From Oxalobacteraceae bacterium UBA4003 (GTDB taxonomy: Bacteria; Pseudomonadota; Gammaproteobacteria; Burkholderiales; Burkholderiaceae_D), in assembly GCA_002384815.1 (NCBI GenBank), contig DGBN01000037.1:1-9815 (forward strand): 9,815 bases of DNA. The letters run 5' to 3'. Below the pieces are notes generated by a model. It was not told the DNA's origin and did not search any database. It saw only the letters and a program-made list of their open reading frames with translations. Shown piece after piece: positions 7,691-9,815 of this stretch. How positions within the stretch are numbered: position 1 is the stretch's first letter; each line of letters begins with the position of its first letter. The position numbers and the translations under genes were made by a program.

Positions 7691-7915
7691 TCATTGATCT
7701 GCATCGGGATCGATCTGATTTTGAATTGCGTCGATGATCAAGGGTTCGACTTCCTGCCACTTGAGCATGATCATCGGATCGTCTGAATCGCAAAAGCGGG
7801 TATCGAATAATTGATGCTCGACAGCATAAATATTGAGCATCGCAGTATTGACGATTTTTTCATAAAAATATCGGCTTTCCGCGTCCATGTCGGCAAACAT
7901 TCTTCTGGCGCTCAT
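7691..7915 (-). CDS. Hypothetical 74-residue acidic protein
   Basis: I do not recognise this protein. It is 74 residues, begins MSARRMFADMDAESRYFYEK and ends IDPDADQ; it is rich in Asp/Glu, has one Cys (residue 42), a hydrophobic stretch TAMLNIYAVEH at 24-34, and no signal peptide or membrane segment. It is probably a small soluble helical protein. I chose the ATG at 7915 because GAGG (complement of 7923-7926) lies seven bases upstream; in-frame ATGs at 7921 and 7930 lack such a site, and the frame extends back to 8077 only by running through a promoter and a terminator hairpin. A perfect TATAAT lies about 40 bases upstream, supporting an independently transcribed gene. It converges on mdcH, so it is unlikely to belong to the malonate operon. 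Confidence 0.7.
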   Translation of the reverse strand: MSARRMFADMDAESRYFYEKIVNTAMLNIYAVEHQLFDTRFCDSDDPMIMLKWQEVEPLIIDAIQNQIDPDADQ

Positions 7916-7955
7916 ATCCATACCTCGCATAGAAATTACGATCCGGTGTGTGATC

Positions 7956-7983
7956 ATTATATGCGGCCTGCCGATATCCGAAA
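7956..7983 (-). promoter_or_regulatory. Putative sigma70-type promoter of the 74-residue protein gene
   Basis: On the minus strand TATAAT (complement of 7956-7961) is a perfect -10 box. A -35 is weak: TTTCGG (complement of 7978-7983) at 16-base spacing is the best candidate. Transcription would start near 7949, giving a leader of about 33 bases that includes the GAGG ribosome site. It lies downstream of the hairpin terminator of the DUF1993 gene, as expected for a separate transcription unit. Confidence 0.5.
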
Positions 7984-8022
7984 GGCTTGAGTGCAGGCAT
8001 ACCGTGCGATGCGGCAGCAGAC

Positions 8023-8054
8023 GTGAAAAGGGCAAACACGAATGTTTGCCCTTT
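8023..8054 (-). terminator. Intrinsic terminator of the DUF1993 gene
   Basis: AAAGGGCAAACA at 8027-8038 pairs perfectly with TGTTTGCCCTTT at 8043-8054, a 12-bp stem with a four-base loop. Read on the minus strand the loop is TTCG, a stable tetraloop sequence, and the stem ends in CCCTTTTCAC, a short T run. It lies 44 bases past the DUF1993 stop codon and before the promoter of the next minus-strand gene. The + strand side also ends in TTTGTT, so some bidirectional activity is possible, but no + strand gene directly precedes it. Confidence 0.8.
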
Positions 8055-8098
8055 GTTAACCCGGCGGCAGCTTGCATACCGCCTTTGCATCATGCGTA

Positions 8099-8611
8099 TC
8101 AGTAGCTGCCCATGTAATCGCGCTTGCCGATTTCAATGCCGTTGTGGCGCAGGATGGCGTAAGTAGTGGTGACGTGGAAGAAGAATTGCGGCAAACCAAA
8201 GTGCAACAGGTATTCCTGCCCGTTGAATTTTCTTTCTTTGGGCGTGCCAGGACGCAGCACGATGTCGCGTGTTTCCTGGCCATCGATTTGTGCAGGTTTA
8301 ATGCTGTCGAGGAAGGTGATTGTTTCCACCAGCATTGCGCGCAGATCGGCAAAGGTGGTGGCCAGGCTGTCGTCAACCTTGGGGACGTCGAGACCGGCCA
8401 GCCGTGCCGACACGCCGCGCGCAAAATCACCGGCAATCTGTACCTGACGTATCAAGGGAAACATGTCCGGAAACAGGCGCGACTGCAGGTAGGCGCTGGG
8501 ATCGATGTTCTTTGCGGCAGCATGTTCTTCCGTTTTCTTGAGCAAGTCGCTCACGCTATTGAGCATTTGCTTGAGCACGGGAACGGAGGCGGCGTAGAGA
8601 GAAATGGTCAT
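8099..8611 (-). CDS. DUF1993 family protein
   Basis: A 170-residue soluble protein matching the DUF1993 family (a DinB-like helical-bundle fold, molecular role not established), whose members are about this length. Typical features: start MTISLYAASVPVLKQML, RLFPDMFPLIRQVQIA at residues 45-60 followed by ARGVSARLAG, and the C-terminal half with FNGQEYLLHFGLPQFFFHVT (129-148), YAILRHNGIEIGKRDYMG (151-168). The conserved His146 lies in LPQFFFH. I chose ATG 8611 since the family begins here and AAGGAA (complement of 8617-8622) is five bases upstream; the frame runs on to 8719 without family likeness. A TATAAT box about 40 bases upstream and a strong hairpin terminator downstream make it a monocistronic unit. 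No link to malonate use is evident. Confidence 0.92.
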   Translation of the reverse strand: MTISLYAASVPVLKQMLNSVSDLLKKTEEHAAAKNIDPSAYLQSRLFPDMFPLIRQVQIAGDFARGVSARLAGLDVPKVDDSLATTFADLRAMLVETITFLDSIKPAQIDGQETRDIVLRPGTPKERKFNGQEYLLHFGLPQFFFHVTTTYAILRHNGIEIGKRDYMGSY

Positions 8612-8650
8612 GGAACTTCCTTGGTAAATGTGTGGCGGGTAGGTGTGTCG

Positions 8651-8679
8651 ATTATAGGCAGGATTGGGAAGTCGTGCAG
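8651..8679 (-). promoter_or_regulatory. Putative sigma70-type promoter of the DUF1993 gene
   Basis: On the minus strand TATAAT (complement of 8651-8656) is a perfect -10 box. At 17-base spacing the -35 position reads CTGCAC (complement of 8674-8679), a poor match to TTGACA. The transcript would begin near 8644, giving a leader of about 33 bases containing the AAGGAA ribosome site. Confidence 0.5.
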
Positions 8680-8721
8680 TCGCCGGCATTTTTACGCAAG
8701 CTGATTTCCAGCACGACATCC

Positions 8722-9393
8722 TTATTCACGCTCGTGCATATATGTCTGCACGCCGGCATACGCTTGCTGCTGTGCGACAAAACCATCGAACGCTGTCAGT
8801 AACGGCGTATATTTTTCAGCATTTCCTTCCAGTTGCATCAAGGCGTAACAGGTCGCCTCGAATGAGGAAAGCTGACCGGCCTTGTGCGCCTTGCGTATCC
8901 GGTAATGCGAAGGTGGTGGATTGCGCAAGGGTAGGCGTGGCAACTGTTGCAGCAGTGGATTCTGATACAGCATCTTGCGGCTTTTGCGCCAGGTGCCATC
9001 CAGTACGATCAGGCGGATGTGCGTTTCCGCTGTTATTTGTGCGACTGCGGGTGCTGCAATGAACGCCCGTTCTGCTGCATTCTCGGGATAGAGCAGAATA
9101 GGATGGACAGTTTTTCCAGACGCATATATTTCGTTTTCAGAGTCGAAAGGTGCATGCAGCAATGCCTGCAACTCATGTTCTGAAAATGTTTCGCCAACGA
9201 CAAGACGGCTGCGCGGCAGACTCAGGTGCAACAGACGCGCGGTGTTTTTTGCATTGGCAACTTCCAGCGGATGCTGCAGAAACAGAACTTCGACATCATG
9301 TTCAAGCGGCGTGACCCACTGGCAGATACAGGTACGCTGCGGACGCAGACATCGTGTGCAGTGAGGGCGTTTGCTGGTATTCGGCGTAAGCAT
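8722..9393 (-). CDS. DTW-domain protein, probable tRNA-uridine aminocarboxypropyltransferase
   Basis: A 223-residue DTW-domain protein of the TDD/TapT (YfiP) type, which transfers the 3-amino-3-carboxypropyl group of S-adenosylmethionine to a tRNA uridine (acp3U, position 47 in E. coli). The N-terminus has the zinc-binding cysteines Cys12, Cys15, Cys22 and Cys24 (CTRC and CIC around RPQRT). LQHPLEVANAKNTARLL (39-55), VLDGTWRKSRKM (130-141) containing the DGTW core that varies the DTW signature, and GQLSSFEATCYAL (173-185) are all in the family order. ATG 9393 puts the cysteine cluster near the N-terminus as usual, though no clear Shine-Dalgarno precedes it. The frame is open a further 315 bases upstream, to 9708; that extension resembles nothing and contains a likely promoter. 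Function is inferred from the family. Confidence 0.9.
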   Translation of the reverse strand: MLTPNTSKRPHCTRCLRPQRTCICQWVTPLEHDVEVLFLQHPLEVANAKNTARLLHLSLPRSRLVVGETFSEHELQALLHAPFDSENEIYASGKTVHPILLYPENAAERAFIAAPAVAQITAETHIRLIVLDGTWRKSRKMLYQNPLLQQLPRLPLRNPPPSHYRIRKAHKAGQLSSFEATCYALMQLEGNAEKYTPLLTAFDGFVAQQQAYAGVQTYMHERE

Positions 9394-9507
9394 GGCGAAG
9401 GCAGAGACTTTATATCGGACTAAAAAGAGAAAAAATGCCGGGCAATTTTTTGAGAAGAAATATCCGACGACAAAATCAATGAAAACCCCTGTTCTTGCCG
9501 GCAACAG

Positions 9508-9534
9508 ATTATAGCCGCCACCATCTGATAACAA
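9508..9534 (-). promoter_or_regulatory. Putative promoter of the DTW-domain gene
   Basis: On the minus strand TATAAT (complement of 9508-9513) is preceded by TTGTTA (complement of 9529-9534), a four-of-six match to the -35 consensus, with a short 15-base spacer. Transcription would start near 9501, leaving a leader of roughly 108 bases before ATG 9393. A second, poorer candidate (TATAAA, complement of 9409-9414) lies very close to the start codon and has no good -35. Confidence 0.4.
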
Positions 9535-9718
9535 CATGATGGTTTGATGATGGAAAAACGGTGCTGTCACTCGTACAATGATTCCCTCTTTGTTGTTCGG
9601 CTCCGCCTGAAGATGGAATTGACAGCTTGCTGGATGAAACCTGCAGTATTTAAATAAGTATGCAGGACATGAAGGTGAAAGTGCGATCGAGAAGAGAAAT
9701 AGATGCAAGGTTTATACA

Positions 9719-9746
9719 TTGAAAGTCTGAATAAACTGCCTATACT
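9719..9746 (+). promoter_or_regulatory. Putative sigma70-type promoter of the right-edge gene
   Basis: TTGAAA at 9719-9724 and TATACT at 9741-9746 each match the consensus at five of six positions, with a 16-base spacer. The start of transcription would be near 9753, inside the palindrome TGTGCACA (9751-9758), giving a leader of about 25 bases with AAAGGAG at 9766-9772. Confidence 0.6.
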
Positions 9747-9777
9747 GGATTGTGCACAGGCAAGCAAAGGAGTCGTC

Positions 9778-9815
9778 ATGAGACATAGACTTTATTACTT
9801 TCTCCCGGACATTGA
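9778..9815 (+). CDS. N-terminal start of an unidentified protein, cut by the window end
   Basis: ATG 9778 begins an open frame MRHRLYYFLPDI that runs off the right end. Support for a real start is strong: AAAGGAG at 9766-9772 sits five bases upstream, and a good promoter precedes it. Similar openings (MRRRLYYLLPD-like) occur, to my recollection, in conserved uncharacterised proteins of Burkholderiales, but twelve residues are too few to assign a family or function. Confidence 0.6.
   Translation, partial: MRHRLYYFLPDI

Larger units (their letters stand above)
9394..9777. other. 384-base intergenic region between divergent genes
   Basis: No convincing gene is seen here. It is clearly richer in A and T than its surroundings. 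It holds a likely leader and promoter for the DTW gene on the minus strand (about 9394-9534) and a promoter with ribosome site for the + strand gene on the right (9719-9772). A short inverted repeat ACCATC (9520-9525) / GATGGT (9538-9543) lies over the putative minus-strand -35 area, and TGTGCACA, an 8-bp palindrome, is at 9751-9758. The middle (about 9545-9715) shows nothing I can name. The minus frame is open through much of it but lacks any family likeness. Confidence 0.6.

Noticed and set aside
7916..8077. 54-residue N-terminal extension of the 74-residue protein.
   Set aside because: It would run through the 12-bp terminator stem and the TATAAT promoter; the internal ATG at 7915 has the ribosome site.
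8072..8704. 210-codon + strand open frame opposite the DUF1993 gene.
   Set aside because: Antisense to a clear family member; its own translation matches no family I know.
8612..8719. 36-residue N-terminal extension of the DUF1993 protein.
   Set aside because: The DUF1993 family starts at the MTISLY methionine, which has a good AAGGAA site; the extension runs over the promoter.
9520..9543. ACCATC/GATGGT short inverted repeat as a terminator or operator.
   Set aside because: Six pairs with a 12-base loop and no T run is too weak to call as a separate feature; it is only noted in the intergenic entry.

Overview
The window is a compact, co-directional catabolic operon for malonate on the + strand (1 to about 7567), followed by three minus-strand single genes (7691-9393) and the first codons of a further + strand gene at the right edge (9778 onward). 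The moderate GC content, the codon use and the families present (TRAP transport, a biotin-independent malonate decarboxylase, a DUF1993 protein and a DTW-domain tRNA enzyme) suggest a beta-proteobacterium of the Burkholderiales, perhaps an Oxalobacteraceae relative such as Herminiimonas or Janthinobacterium. That assignment is inference from general resemblance; no rRNA or other marker gene is present.

Region 1 (1-1457) holds the tail of a TRAP small permease and a complete TRAP large permease (DctM type). They join directly to the decarboxylase genes, so they most likely import malonate. The periplasmic binding protein, the start of the small permease and the operon promoter must lie to the left of the window.

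Region 2 (1457-7567) is a full malonate decarboxylase set in the order mdcA-C-D-E-G-B-H. MdcA moves the carrier protein MdcC between acetyl and malonyl thioester states. MdcD and MdcE decarboxylate malonyl-MdcC to regenerate acetyl-MdcC. MdcB makes the triphosphoribosyl-dephospho-CoA precursor, MdcG attaches it to a serine of MdcC, and MdcH (malonyl transferase) primes the new thiol. Net result: malonate becomes acetate and CO2. All junctions are overlaps or gaps of at most 15 bases, which points to one transcript and translational coupling. No MdcR-type regulator is in the window.

Region 3 (7568-9777) has an unrecognised 74-residue protein, a DUF1993 protein with a clear intrinsic terminator, and a DTW-domain protein (probable tRNA-uridine aminocarboxypropyltransferase), all on the minus strand, each with a TATAAT-like promoter of its own. 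A 384-base gap (9394-9777) separates the DTW gene from a divergent + strand gene with a good sigma70-type promoter and a strong Shine-Dalgarno sequence.

I see no IS element, CRISPR array, tRNA, rRNA, phage gene or obvious novel system. The window reads as ordinary metabolic chromosome; the points worth a second look are the TRAP/mdc pairing, the orphan small protein, and the small intergenic structures.
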